From positions 1 through 37,861 of the forward strand of contig CANQJG010000004.1 of assembly GCA_947624185.1 (NCBI GenBank): DNA of 37,861 nucleotides, written 5' to 3'. The notes beneath the pieces are model-generated. The model saw only the letters and a program-made list of their open reading frames with translations. It had not been told where the DNA came from and searched no databases. Positions 1 to 8,936 of this stretch are shown here, one piece after another. Positions within the stretch are counted from its first letter, which is position 1; every line of letters begins with the position of its first letter. Both the position numbers and the translations under genes were made by a program. This stretch comes from an uncultured Clostridia bacterium (GTDB lineage: Bacteria; Bacillota; Clostridia; TANB77; CAG-508).

Positions 1-187
1 TGTGTGTGTGTGTACTCTCGCAACGCTTTCAAGCTTTTTCATCTTTTGTTTTACTCCTTTTATATTTTTTCTTATGGTAATAATATTCCTTTTACTAAAA
101 TTAATTTTTACAATTATATTTTACAGTATTTGATTTTTGATTGTCAATAATTTTTCGTTTATTTTTTATATTTTTTTCATTTTTCTA

Positions 188-216
188 TTGTAAAATTTTT
201 TCGTTTGATATATTAT
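188..216 (+). promoter_or_regulatory. Sigma-A-type promoter for the DUF4912 gene
   Basis: A -35 box TTGTAA (188-193) and a -10 box TATTAT (211-216) are separated by exactly 17 bases. They lie about 40 bases before the start codon of the first gene. The rest of 1-256 is AT-rich with no gene; it begins with a short TG dinucleotide run at the window edge. Confidence 0.55.
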
Positions 217-256
217 ATTATGAGAAGATTATTGCTTTTTTACAAAGGAGGAACTT

Positions 257-1147
257 ATGGCTCGAAAAACCAAAGATGAACTAGAAAATGTTGAAGAAAA
301 TATAACTCAAAAGAAAACAAGAAAAACAGCTGCTACCAAAAAGACAGCTGCTAAAAGTGTTTCCACGAAAGAGCCTACTTCCAAAAAAGCTGCTGCAACT
401 AAGAAAGCTACTACTACAACTAAGAAATCTACCGCAACAAAGAAGCCAACCACCACTAAGCAAACTGCTACTAAAAAAGCAGCTACTACATCAAAGAAGA
501 CTACTATAAAAAAGACAACCACTTCTAGGAAAAAAAGCAGTACCCCAAAGGCTGATGCAGAGATTATTCAATTGAAACAACCTGAATATTATGATTTGCC
601 TTACAGATACAATGATACTGTCGTTAAGGTATTGGCTCAAGAGCCTAACACGTTATTTGTTTACTGGGATATTTCTGATAAGGATAGAGAAAATTTTGAA
701 AAACTTTATGGAAAATTATTTTTTTACAATACTCGCCCAGTTTTAATTGTTCATAATTTAACTGATAATTATTCTTTTGAAGTTGATATAGATGATTTTG
801 CAAACAACTGGTATGTCCATGTTAATGATTCAAAGTGTCAATATTCTGTTGAACTTGGTAGACGTCCAAAATATGACAAACACGAATCTGTACCACTAAC
901 CTATCTCAATGTTGCATTTTCTAATACGGTGGAAATTCCTAATGATCATATTTTATATTTTAGAGATAATGATAAAATTTATTTTAAAAATATTAAAACG
1001 AATCATGTTACTGAAAAAGTGATTAATATAAAATCTGACTATAATAGAGTTAGAAGCATTTATAAAAATTACAACATTTCTGATAATTCTGACAGATTTG
1101 ATTTCAATAATCCGTCTTCTCAGAATCCAACATCTACATTTTTATAA
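257..1147 (+). CDS. DUF4912 protein with a Lys/Ala/Thr-rich, histone H1-like N-terminal tail
   Basis: A 296-residue protein. Residues 1-100 are almost entirely Lys, Ala, Thr and Ser in KKTxATKK-like repeats, resembling histone H1 tails and expected to be disordered and strongly basic. Residues about 105-205 form the DUF4912 domain, recognised from the segment LFVYWDIS and the following beta-rich stretch. The start has a strong AAGGAGG site 5 bases upstream. The gene lies 64 bases before a GH57 glucan branching enzyme, a pairing I recall from clostridial genomes, so a role linked to polysaccharide metabolism is possible. The molecular function of DUF4912 is not established. The tail could bind nucleic acid or acidic polymer; this is inference from charge alone. 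Confidence 0.85.
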   Translation: MARKTKDELENVEENITQKKTRKTAATKKTAAKSVSTKEPTSKKAAATKKATTTTKKSTATKKPTTTKQTATKKAATTSKKTTIKKTTTSRKKSSTPKADAEIIQLKQPEYYDLPYRYNDTVVKVLAQEPNTLFVYWDISDKDRENFEKLYGKLFFYNTRPVLIVHNLTDNYSFEVDIDDFANNWYVHVNDSKCQYSVELGRRPKYDKHESVPLTYLNVAFSNTVEIPNDHILYFRDNDKIYFKNIKTNHVTEKVINIKSDYNRVRSIYKNYNISDNSDRFDFNNPSSQNPTSTFL

Positions 1148-1175
1148 TACACGCGTAACACAGCGTGTATTTTCA
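1146..1175 (+). terminator. Hairpin after the DUF4912 gene
   Basis: A perfect 9-base-pair stem (AATACACGC, 1146-1154, with GCGTGTATT, 1163-1171) overlaps the stop codon and is followed by a short T-rich stretch. It is probably a weak terminator or an mRNA-stabilising hairpin between the two plus-strand genes. Confidence 0.55.
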
Positions 1176-1211
1176 TCAATATATATTTAGAAAGAAAGGA
1201 GTGAAACTTCT

Positions 1212-2837
1212 ATGAAAAAAGAAACAAAAGGCTATGTAAGTTTCGTTTTACATGCACATTTACCTTTTGTTCATCATCCTGAGAGTGAAGATTATTTGGA
1301 AGAGCAATGGCTTTATGAAGCAATTTCTGAGTGTTATATTCCATTAATTTTAAATTTTCAAAAGCTTGTTGATGAAGGTGTAGATTTTAGATTTACCATG
1401 TCTCTCACTCCTCCATTACTTAACATGCTTGATAATAAAATGCTTATGAAGAGATACATCAAGTATTTAGAGAAGCACATTGAGCTTTCTGAAAAGGAAA
1501 TTAAGAGAACCGCTGATAATCCTAGAATTAATAAATTATCTCATTATTATTTTGATAAATATTCTAATGACTTACATATTTTTAGAGATGTTTATAATTG
1601 TAATTTAATTTCTGCTTTTAAGAAGTTCAATGATTTGGGAGTCCTTGAGATTATTGGTTGTGGTGCTACTCATGGATATTTTCCTATTTTATATGTAAAT
1701 GAGAAAACCGTTAGAGCTCAGATTGCTCTTGGTGTTCAAACTTATAATAAATATTTTTCTAAACCTTTGAAGGGTTTTTGGCTTCCTGAGTGTGGATATG
1801 TTCCTGAAGCTGACAAATACCTAAAAGAGTTTGGTATTGAATACGTTTTAGTTGAGACTCATGGCATTTTATATGCTGATCCTACCCCACTTTATGGTAC
1901 TTATGCTCCAATTGTGTCTCCTGAAGGCGTGGTTGCTTTTGGTAGAGATTTGGAGTCTTCTAGACAAGTTTGGAGCTCTATTAATGGTTATCCAGGAGAT
2001 TTTAATTATAGAGAATTTTACCGTGACATTGGATATGATGCACCTTATGATTACATCAAGCCTTACATTGCTTCCAATGGTGTTAGAGTTTCTACTGGTA
2101 TTAGATACCACAGAATTACTGGCAAAACTGAGAACAAAGATATTTATGATATTAGGTGGGCTTGGGATAGCATTGAGAAACAGGCTGGACATTTTTTTGA
2201 TTGCAGATGCAAACAAATTGATTATCTATCTCAAAATACTGAAAATCCACCTATCATAGTTTGTCCTTATGATGCTGAGCTTTATGGTCATTGGTGGTAC
2301 GAAGGTCCTAATTGGCTTTACACTCTTGCTAAAAAAGTTTATTATGATGATTGCAATTTTGCTTTAATTACTCCTAGTGAGTACATAGAAAAATATCCTA
2401 ATATGCAGATTTCTACTCCTTGTCGTTCTAGTTGGGGTGCTAAAGGTTATAGTGAAGTTTGGCTTAATCCGACTAATGATTATGTTCACAGACATTTACA
2501 TAAAGCTGGCGATAGGATGTGTGAGATTGCTAATAGATATCCAAATGAGCCTGCAAATTCTCTTAAACGCAGAATATTGAACCAGTGTGCTAGAGAATTG
2601 GTCTTGGCTCAGAGTAGTGATTGGTTATTTATTATTACAAATGGAACTATGGTTGATTATGCTAAAAAAAGAATTAAAGATCACATTGGTCGATTTACAA
2701 AATTATATTTTTGGCTTATTGATGACAAAAATCTTATTGAAAATAATGAACTTTCAGATGAGAAATTATCTTTTTTAGAGTCTATTGAACTGAAAGATCC
2801 GATTTTTCCTGAAATGGATTACACATTATATTTATAG
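1212..2837 (+). CDS. GH57 1,4-alpha-glucan branching enzyme
   Basis: A 541-residue glycoside hydrolase family 57 protein of the branching-enzyme (DUF1957) type, a cytoplasmic enzyme of glycogen-like glucan synthesis. The family start HAHLPFVHHPE is at residues 14-24. The expected nucleophile Glu lies in GFWLPECGY (E193) and the expected acid/base Asp in CPYDAELYGHWW (D354). Length matches the roughly 520-550 residues usual for bacterial members. The C-terminal helical part (about 430-541) fits the helical domain of this subfamily. An AAAGGAGTG site precedes the ATG. No other glycogen genes are visible here. An alpha-amylase-like activity is possible within GH57, but the length and motifs favour branching enzyme. 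Confidence 0.88.
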   Translation: MKKETKGYVSFVLHAHLPFVHHPESEDYLEEQWLYEAISECYIPLILNFQKLVDEGVDFRFTMSLTPPLLNMLDNKMLMKRYIKYLEKHIELSEKEIKRTADNPRINKLSHYYFDKYSNDLHIFRDVYNCNLISAFKKFNDLGVLEIIGCGATHGYFPILYVNEKTVRAQIALGVQTYNKYFSKPLKGFWLPECGYVPEADKYLKEFGIEYVLVETHGILYADPTPLYGTYAPIVSPEGVVAFGRDLESSRQVWSSINGYPGDFNYREFYRDIGYDAPYDYIKPYIASNGVRVSTGIRYHRITGKTENKDIYDIRWAWDSIEKQAGHFFDCRCKQIDYLSQNTENPPIIVCPYDAELYGHWWYEGPNWLYTLAKKVYYDDCNFALITPSEYIEKYPNMQISTPCRSSWGAKGYSEVWLNPTNDYVHRHLHKAGDRMCEIANRYPNEPANSLKRRILNQCARELVLAQSSDWLFIITNGTMVDYAKKRIKDHIGRFTKLYFWLIDDKNLIENNELSDEKLSFLESIELKDPIFPEMDYTLYL

Positions 2838-2960
2838 ATTTATAAATATATATATATATATTTTTTTTTATTTATTATTTATTTATATTATTTATATTTA
2901 TTCATTTATATATAGAGAGATTTTATTACATAAATTTTAATGACATAGAATTTACTAAAT

Positions 2961-3000
2961 AAAAAGCCTAGTGATTTCTCACTAGAGCTTTTTGTTTTCT
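2961..3000. terminator. Bidirectional intrinsic terminator between GH57 and clpX
   Basis: A stem of CTAGTGA (2968-2974) with TCACTAG (2979-2985), extended by AAAAAGC and GCTTTTT around one bulged A, carries a T run on the plus strand and a matching T run on the minus strand. It sits between two convergent genes and should stop both transcripts. The DNA from 2838 to 2960 is AT repeat-like and holds no gene. Confidence 0.85.
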
Positions 3001-3084
3001 TTTTACACTTTTATTTCATGCTTCTTTTCGCTATGTTCTTATATTATTCTGTTTTGCTTTCTATTTTAATGCGTTTTTTACGTG

Positions 3085-4395
3085 TTATGCAATTTCTTCG
3101 CTATCTATTTTTTTATGCTTTGTTACCTTTTTCTTTTTTACTTTTTCTTCATCAATTATTATTTCAGGCTTTTTATTTTCCATTACTGTTTCTTTACTTA
3201 TCAAGCATTTTGATATTTTAGGATTTGAAGGAATTTCATACATTACATCTCTCATGGTTTCTTCCATAATTGAACGTAATCCTCTAGCTCCTGTTTTTCT
3301 TTCTATTGCTTTATCAACTATTGCTTCTAGTGCTTCATCGCCAAAATCTAGCTCTACTCCGTCCATTTCGAACAATTTCTTGTATTGTTTAACTAAAGCA
3401 TTTTTTGGCTTTGTCATGATTTCTATTAAAGCATTTCTGTCTAATTCTTTTAATGTTGCTATGATTGGCAATCTTCCTACAAATTCCGGAATTAAACCAA
3501 ATTTCAACAAATCTTGTGGTAGCAATTCTTCAAATATTTTATATTTATCAACTTCTTTTGCTGATTTTATATTTGAACCAAATCCTATTGCTTTTTTACC
3601 TACTCTGTCTCCTATTATTTTTTCAAGTCCTTCAAACGCTCCACCGCAAATAAATAGAATATTAGATGTATTTATTTGGTAGAATTCTTGATGTGGGTGC
3701 TTTCTTCCCCCTTGTGGTGGTACTGATGCATTAGTTCCTTCTATTATTTTTAATAGAGCTTGTTGCACTCCTTCGCCACTAACATCTCTTGTAATTGAAG
3801 GATTTTCTGATTTCCTAGATATTTTATCAATTTCGTCAATATAGATTATTCCTTTTTCTGCTTTTTCTATATTGTAATCTGCAGCTTGGATAAGCTTTAA
3901 CAAAATATTTTCTACATCTTCTCCAACATATCCCGCTTCAGTTAATGTTGTTGCATCTGCTATTGCAAATGGTACTTTTAATATCCTTGCAAGAGTTTGT
4001 GCTAGATATGTTTTTCCGCAACCTGTTGGTCCTAAAAGCATTACATTACTTTTTTGAATTTCTACATCATTGTCTTCGTCTTCATTTTCAATTCTTTTAT
4101 AGTGATTATAAACTGCAACTGAAAGTGTTTTTTTAGCTTCGTCTTGACCTATTACGTATTCATCTAATACTTTTTTTATTTCTTCCGGAGTTGGAAGCTT
4201 TACATCCCCAGCTAGTGTGTATGTCTCGTCGTCATCATCAGCATATTGATCTGTTTCTATAATTTTTTCACATACCTTTATACACTCATCACATATATAT
4301 ACGCCTGCTGGTCCAGCTATCAATTTTCTTACTAAATTTTGTGTTTTACCACAAAATGAACACTTTATTAATCTTCTATCGTTTTTGTCAGCCAT
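3085..4395 (-). CDS. clpX: ATP-dependent Clp protease ATP-binding subunit ClpX
   Basis: A 436-residue AAA+ unfoldase that recognises, unfolds and threads substrates into ClpP. An N-terminal zinc-binding domain carries CSFC and CDEC (Cys 12, 15, 34, 37). The Walker A motif is GPTGCGKT and the Walker B region is YIDEIDK. The ClpP-docking loop IGFG is present as KKAIGFGSN, and arginine-finger and sensor motifs (GRLP, GARGLR) follow. The C-terminus is Lys-rich. It starts 14 bases after clpP with an AAGGAG site, so tig-clpP-clpX is the conserved quality-control cluster, probably partly co-transcribed. Confidence 0.98.
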   Translation of the reverse strand: MADKNDRRLIKCSFCGKTQNLVRKLIAGPAGVYICDECIKVCEKIIETDQYADDDDETYTLAGDVKLPTPEEIKKVLDEYVIGQDEAKKTLSVAVYNHYKRIENEDEDNDVEIQKSNVMLLGPTGCGKTYLAQTLARILKVPFAIADATTLTEAGYVGEDVENILLKLIQAADYNIEKAEKGIIYIDEIDKISRKSENPSITRDVSGEGVQQALLKIIEGTNASVPPQGGRKHPHQEFYQINTSNILFICGGAFEGLEKIIGDRVGKKAIGFGSNIKSAKEVDKYKIFEELLPQDLLKFGLIPEFVGRLPIIATLKELDRNALIEIMTKPKNALVKQYKKLFEMDGVELDFGDEALEAIVDKAIERKTGARGLRSIMEETMRDVMYEIPSNPKISKCLISKETVMENKKPEIIIDEEKVKKKKVTKHKKIDSEEIA

Positions 4396-4409
4396 AATAA
4401 CTCCTTATA

Positions 4410-5027
4410 TTATTTTCTTTTGTCCATTATTCCGTCTATTAGTCCATATTCTAAAGCTTCTTGAGCCGTTAAATAATGATCTCTTTCTGTATCTTGTTCT
4501 ACCTGCTCTATAGGTTTTCCAGTTGTCTCACTAATTATTCTATTAATTCTTTCTCTTGTTTTTAACATTTGATCTGCATGAATTTTTATTTCAGTTGTTT
4601 GACCTGATATTCCTCCACCTTGACCACTTATTAATGGTTGGTGTATTAATATTTCAGCGTTTGGTGTTGCGAATCTTCTTCCCTTTGTTCCTGATGTTAG
4701 AAGAAGTGCTCCCATACTTGCAGCCATACCTATACATATTGTTGTTACTGGACATTTTATATAATTTATTGTATCAATTATTCCCAATCCGTCTGTTACA
4801 GATCCTCCTGGTGAATTGATATATAAAGATATTTCTTTATCTGGGTCTTCTGACTCTAAAAATAATAATTGTGCTATGACTAAACTTGCTGATGTTGGAT
4901 TAACATCTTCACTTAAGAATATAATTCTATCTTTTAAAAGTCTTGAAAAAATATCAAAAGACCTTTCTCCCCTTGATGTTTGTTCTATTACATAAGGTAC
5001 TAAACTATCATTTAATTCTTTCATCAT
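4410..5027 (-). CDS. clpP: ATP-dependent Clp protease proteolytic subunit ClpP
   Basis: A 205-residue serine protease forming the two-ring chamber that works with ClpX. The catalytic Ser lies in MAASMGA (about residue 104), His in ILIHQP (about 129) and Asp in EQDTERD (about 179), with the spacing normal for ClpP. The conserved YINSPGG stretch is intact. Length fits. GGAAGGAA precedes the first ATG; a second Met follows immediately and either could be used. The 199 bases up to tig are AT-rich and may hold a weak promoter, but no box pair is convincing. Confidence 0.98.
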   Translation of the reverse strand: MMKELNDSLVPYVIEQTSRGERSFDIFSRLLKDRIIFLSEDVNPTSASLVIAQLLFLESEDPDKEISLYINSPGGSVTDGLGIIDTINYIKCPVTTICIGMAASMGALLLTSGTKGRRFATPNAEILIHQPLISGQGGGISGQTTEIKIHADQMLKTRERINRIISETTGKPIEQVEQDTERDHYLTAQEALEYGLIDGIMDKRK

Positions 5028-5226
5028 TTTTCTTCCTTCCTTGCCTTCATTTGTTTATATGTAGAAGGCATTTTTTCTGATATTTGATAAAATTACATGC
5101 ATAATTCTAATTGTATATTTTATTATATTGAACAACTATAATTTATTTGCAAGTCTATTTTACAATATAATGGTTTTTAATTTGGCAGTCCATATAAATT
5201 ATTACCATTTTTTTGTTTTATAAACT

Positions 5227-6513
5227 TTATTTAACCATTTTAGCATTATCTAAAATTAATTTAACAGCTGCTTCAGTTTTTGATGATTCTTCTAGGTATT
5301 CTTTTAATTGCTCATTTTTTTCAACTTCTTCTAGCTTTCTGTTATACTGCTTAGCCATTTCTTCCATTTTTTCTTTAACATATTTTTGGTCAGCTTCTAT
5401 TTTTTCATCTTTAACGATTTGTCCTAGAACTAGACTTGTCTTAACATTTTTTTCTGCATCAGCTCTAAATTCTTTTCTCATTTCTGTTTCAGTTTTGCCG
5501 ACCATTTTTAGATATTGGTCTAACTTCATGCCTTGATATTGTAGTCTTTGGCTAACGTTGTCAACCATATTATCAACTTCTAGTTCTATCATGCCTTCAG
5601 GGATATCTATTTTTGTATTTTTACAAACTGTTTCAACTGCACTATCTTCTATTTCATGCTTTGCTCTGTGTTCATTTTCTTCTGTCATTTTATCTTTTAT
5701 GCTCTTTTTGAATTCTGCTAATGTATCAAATTCACTAACATCTTTAGCAAATTCATCATCTATTTTTGGAAGTTCTTTTTCTTTTATTTCATGTAATTTA
5801 ATATGGAATCTAGCATCTTTTCCTGCTAGGTCTTTTGAATAGTAGTCTTTTGGAAATGTAACATTTATATCTTTTTCTTCATCAATTTTCATACCTATTA
5901 ATTGCTCTTCAAATCCTGGGATAAATGTTTTGCTTCCAATTGTTAATTGCTGTCCTTCTGCTTTTCCACCTTCAAATGGTACATCATCAACAAATCCTTC
6001 AAAGTCAATTGTTACAATATCTTGATCCTTTGCAGGTCTGTCTTCAACAGATACCATCCTTGCATTGTGTTCAGCTCTATGATTTAATTCATGTTCAACA
6101 TCTTCGTCAGTAACTTTATATTCTACCTTTTTTACTTCAATTCCTTTATATTTTCCAAGCTTTACTTCAGGTCTTGTTGATACAATTGCTGTGAAAATAA
6201 GGTCTTTACCTTTTTCCATTTGAACTATATCAATGTTAGGTTTGCTAACAACGTCTATTTTATTATTTTTTATTTCTTCATCATATATACTTGGTACTAA
6301 GTCATTGAAAGCATCTTCATAAAAGATATTTGCTCCATAATATCTTTCTACCATTTTATAAGGTGCTTTTCCTTTTCTAAAACCTGGTATGCTAAAATAC
6401 TTCGCACTTTGTTTGAATACCTTCATTATAGATTCTTCAAATTTTGCTGCTTCTACTGTAAATGTTAATTTTAATTCATTTTGATTTTCTGTTTTTTCTT
6501 GTTTAACGCTCAT
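5227..6513 (-). CDS. tig: Trigger factor, ribosome-associated chaperone
   Basis: A 428-residue chaperone that binds nascent chains at the ribosome exit. The ribosome-binding signature GFRKGKAP is near residues 43-50. The FKBP-type peptidyl-prolyl isomerase domain occupies about 150-240 (DQDIVTIDFEGFVDDVPFEG and onward). The long helical C-terminal arms fill the rest. Full length for the family. An AAAGGAAA site precedes the ATG. It lies upstream of clpP in the usual order. Confidence 0.97.
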   Translation of the reverse strand: MSVKQEKTENQNELKLTFTVEAAKFEESIMKVFKQSAKYFSIPGFRKGKAPYKMVERYYGANIFYEDAFNDLVPSIYDEEIKNNKIDVVSKPNIDIVQMEKGKDLIFTAIVSTRPEVKLGKYKGIEVKKVEYKVTDEDVEHELNHRAEHNARMVSVEDRPAKDQDIVTIDFEGFVDDVPFEGGKAEGQQLTIGSKTFIPGFEEQLIGMKIDEEKDINVTFPKDYYSKDLAGKDARFHIKLHEIKEKELPKIDDEFAKDVSEFDTLAEFKKSIKDKMTEENEHRAKHEIEDSAVETVCKNTKIDIPEGMIELEVDNMVDNVSQRLQYQGMKLDQYLKMVGKTETEMRKEFRADAEKNVKTSLVLGQIVKDEKIEADQKYVKEKMEEMAKQYNRKLEEVEKNEQLKEYLEESSKTEAAVKLILDNAKMVK

Positions 6514-6593
6514 TTTAAATTTCCTTTCTTTGCTTCAGAATCTATGATTCAATAATTTTCATTGAATCCATGAAACTGAGTATTTATTCACTT

Positions 6594-6860
6594 TTATATT
6601 CTTTCATAATGTGACCATATACTAATTATTTTAATTATTTTTTCTTCTTCGTAAACTTGATATACCAATCTATGTTGTATATTTATTCTTCTTGAATAAG
6701 CCCCTTCTAAATCTCCAAGCAATTTCTCATAAGGTGGTGGATTTTGAAAAGGATTTTGCTTTATAATTTCAACCAATGCCTTTAATTTATCATTTAATCC
6801 CGCAGATTTTATTTTTGGTATATCTTTTACTGCATTTTTTCTATATACAATCTTATACAT
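6594..6860 (-). CDS. Type II toxin, YoeB/Txe-like mRNA interferase
   Basis: An 88-residue RelE-superfamily toxin. The pattern YEKLLGDLEGAYSRRI, then HRLVYQV, then a C-terminal SHYE matches YoeB/Txe proteins, which cut ribosome-bound mRNA; the family's catalytic Glu, Arg and C-terminal His appear kept. The start lies 2 bases after the antitoxin stop, with an AAAGGTGA site inside the antitoxin's last codons, so the pair is translationally coupled. It sits between tig and a tRNA gene, a common insertion position. YoeB is favoured over generic RelE because of the C-terminal HY. Confidence 0.88.
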   Translation of the reverse strand: MYKIVYRKNAVKDIPKIKSAGLNDKLKALVEIIKQNPFQNPPPYEKLLGDLEGAYSRRINIQHRLVYQVYEEEKIIKIISIWSHYERI

Positions 6861-6862
6861 AT

Positions 6863-7111
6863 TTATAAATTCACCTTTTCTTCTTCAATACAATCATCTA
6901 TTGGTTCCTTTAAGCCTTCTATTATATCCTTTTTTAATTTTGGCATTGAAGATATATATATAGTTTCCATTAAATTGTTATAATCTGTTTCTGATAATAT
7001 AACAGCATTTCCATTTTGTGTAGTAATGTTTAACGGTTCATTATATTTAATTGTATTATTCAACAACTCTTGTACATCTTTTATAAAATTAGTAATATTT
7101 GTGGTAGTCAT
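6863..7111 (-). CDS. Type II antitoxin, Phd/YefM family
   Basis: An 82-residue protein with the N-terminal fold of YefM/Phd antitoxins, including the stretch NITTQNGNAVILSETDY, which forms the DNA-binding part. The acidic C-terminus (EPIDDCIEEEKV) is the likely toxin-wrapping segment. A strong AAGGAGGTG site precedes the ATG. By family knowledge it represses its own operon, more strongly when bound to toxin. The operator was not identified. Confidence 0.85.
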   Translation of the reverse strand: MTTTNITNFIKDVQELLNNTIKYNEPLNITTQNGNAVILSETDYNNLMETIYISSMPKLKKDIIEGLKEPIDDCIEEEKVNL

Positions 7112-7141
7112 TTTAACACCTCCTTATTATTTGTAACAATT

Positions 7142-7216
7142 TGGTGACCCCTACGGGAATTGAACCCATGATTCAGCCTTGAGAGGGCTGCGTCTTAACC
7201 GCTTGACCAAGGGGCC
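7142..7216 (-). tRNA. tRNA-Glu (anticodon CTC)
   Basis: A complete 75-base cloverleaf with encoded CCA on the minus strand. The acceptor GGCCCCT pairs with AGGGGTC (one G-U), the anticodon stem is CAGCC/GGCTG around the loop CTCTCAA, and the T-arm loop is TTCAATT. The anticodon CTC reads GAG, giving glutamate. A separate, near-consensus promoter lies just upstream. A dedicated CTC isoacceptor is notable in such an AT-rich genome, where TTC usually reads both Glu codons. Confidence 0.95.
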
Positions 7217-7227
7217 ATAACATGATT

Positions 7228-7256
7228 ATTATACTATAAAAATGGTTCTTAGTCAA
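7228..7256 (-). promoter_or_regulatory. Promoter of tRNA-Glu
   Basis: On the minus strand TTGACT (7251-7256) and a perfect TATAAT (7228-7233) are separated by 17 bases. Transcription would start a few bases before the tRNA. The -35 box overlaps the stop codon region of mrnC. Confidence 0.8.
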
Positions 7257-7653
7257 CTAAATCTATACAGTTTTTAAGAATTTCTTTTAATCTTTCATTT
7301 TGCTTTGTTAAATATAAATATCCAATTAATGCTTCAAAGGCGGTTGAATACATATAGTCTTCTGCTGAAGCATGTTTTGGTAAATGATGATTTTCTACAT
7401 TTCTTCCTCTTCTTACGATTTCTTTTTCTTCTTCTGTAAGCTCCAAGGCTTTTAGAATATTAGCTTGTTCAGAAGCTTTTACATATTTAATTGATAATAC
7501 ATGCATTTTATGTGGATTTAAATTTGTTGTGTTTGCTAAATATGTCCTTACATAAAATTCATAGACACTGTCTCCCACATAAGCCCATGTTAGTGGAGAC
7601 ATCATATTGATTTCTTGTTCATTTTTAGTTAATAGTTCTTCTTGAAATTCCAT
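7249..7653 (-). CDS. mrnC: Mini-ribonuclease III
   Basis: A 134-residue RNase III catalytic domain without the double-stranded RNA-binding domain, as in Bacillus MrnC, which matures 23S rRNA ends. The signature WAYVGDSVYEFYVR (residues about 24-37) carries the catalytic acidic residues, and AFEALIGYLYL near the C-terminus is the second conserved block. Length matches the family. It lies downstream of rbgA, so two genes for large-subunit maturation are adjacent. Only a modest AAGAGA-like site precedes the ATG. Confidence 0.93.
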   Translation of the reverse strand: MEFQEELLTKNEQEINMMSPLTWAYVGDSVYEFYVRTYLANTTNLNPHKMHVLSIKYVKASEQANILKALELTEEEKEIVRRGRNVENHHLPKHASAEDYMYSTAFEALIGYLYLTKQNERLKEILKNCIDLVD

Positions 7654-7778
7654 TTTCTTCTCTTTCTTTTTTTATTCGCTTTATTTTGATTTTCCATTTT
7701 TTATTTTTAAATTATTAATTAATATCTTATCTTAACTTTCTATAATTTAATTATATAGCAACTTGATGTTAGTATAAT

Positions 7779-8745
7779 CTATGTTTTTTCTAGTGTTATT
7801 TTTCCTAATTTTCCATTTCTAAAGTCATTTAATATCATGTCAGATATTTTCTGTTCATTTATTCTGCCACCTGAAAGTATTGCACCCTTTTTTCGTGCAA
7901 TTGTATCTCTTATTCTTAGAATCAAATCTTGATTTTCATAATTATTTTCTATGTCATCATCTACTTCTTCGTTGTTTATACTTTCTTTAATATTATCTAT
8001 ATCAATATCATATCTAAGTTCAACTTTTTCCTTATAATTTTCTACAAGTAGTTTTAGTAAATTATATGCAACTTCTTCATTATCTATTGCGTTTTCGCCT
8101 ATTGTGTTTAAAAATGCCAAATGCATTGCAACTGCGCTATCATTTAGTCTTGGCCACAACATACCTGGTGTATCCATTAGTTCTATATTATCGTCTATTT
8201 TTATCCATTGCTTGTCTTTAGTTACACCTGGCTTATTTCCTACCTTTGCTACATTTCTTTTGGCTAATACATTTATGAAGGTTGACTTACCTACATTTGG
8301 AATACCTACAACCATTACTCTTACAGGTCTTCCAGTTCTTCCTTTTTGTATGTATTTATTTTCTAATTCTTTATATGCTTCTTTTATTTGAGCAATAACT
8401 TCTTTTATCCCTTTTCCATTATTTGATTCGACCTTAATACATGGAATTTCTCTTTGCTTATAATATGCTATCCAATTATTACTTATATTTTCATCTGCTA
8501 AGTCTGATTTATTAAGCACAACTATCTTTTTCTTATTTTTGCAATATTCTTTTACATCCGGATTTTGGCTTGATAGCGGTGCTCTTGCATCTAAGACTTC
8601 TATTATAATGTCTATTAATTTTAAATTTTCTAGTATTTGTTCCTTGGTCTTTTTCATGTGACCGTGGATACCAGTTGATAGCAACCGATGAAGCCTCTTT
8701 TGAGTCATCTATATTATTATTTAATTTACTATTTTTTCTTTGCAT
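7779..8745 (-). CDS. rbgA: Ribosome biogenesis GTPase RbgA (YlqF), split by a +1 shift at a CGG codon
   Basis: A circularly permuted GTPase needed for 50S assembly in Bacillus. Motifs come in the permuted order: G4 (LNKSD), then G1 (GIPNVGKST), then G3 (DTPG). Frame 1 starts at ATG 8743-8745 after GTAGG and encodes 27 residues ending in AINWYP. The next zero-frame codon is CGG (8662-8664). Skipping one base there (G on plus at 8664) gives GGT CAC ATG and restores the family's conserved N-terminal NWYPGHMKK; the joined product is 321 residues. Without the shift, translation could only use internal starts lacking this motif. The gene is essential in B. subtilis, so a plain knockout is unlikely. 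Sequencing error is the main alternative. Confidence 0.85.
8662..8664 (-). other. +1 frameshift site, CGG codon, in rbgA
   Basis: Minus-strand reading TAT CCA CGG TCA becomes TAT CCA (C) GGT CAC when one base is skipped. The shifted reading gives the invariant Pro-Gly-His of the RbgA family. There is no homopolymer, no Shine-Dalgarno-like stimulator and no stop codon at the site. Confidence 0.75.
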
Positions 8746-8876
8746 TTTTTTACCTACTTTTTTATTATTTTTACATCTCTTTTTGATTTTGACTTATAAA
8801 TTTTATAGTTCAAATTTTTTGTGATTTAATTTTTTATATTCCAATTTTTTGCTTTTTCTGTTATATAATTTATACT

Positions 8877-8905
8877 ATTATATCACATTTATTACTTTTT
8901 ATAAA
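8877..8905 (-). promoter_or_regulatory. Likely promoter of rbgA-mrnC
   Basis: A perfect -10 TATAAT (8877-8882) is preceded by TGA, an extended -10, and lies 17 bases from a weak -35 TTTATA (8900-8905). It is about 130 bases before the rbgA ATG. No other gene occupies 8746-8936. Confidence 0.55.
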
Positions 8906-8936
8906 GTCTCATATACATTTATTTCCATAAACTTTT

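Noticed and set aside
1-13. TG dinucleotide run as a possible microsatellite or regulatory repeat
   Set aside because: It touches the window edge, is short, and no function or full length can be judged.
6594-7111. Toxin-antitoxin pair as a new system
   Set aside because: The motifs and overlap fit ordinary YoeB/YefM modules.
8662-8664. Classical programmed frameshift like prfB or dnaX
   Set aside because: There is no homopolymer, slippery heptamer, stop codon or Shine-Dalgarno-like stimulator at any of the four sites.
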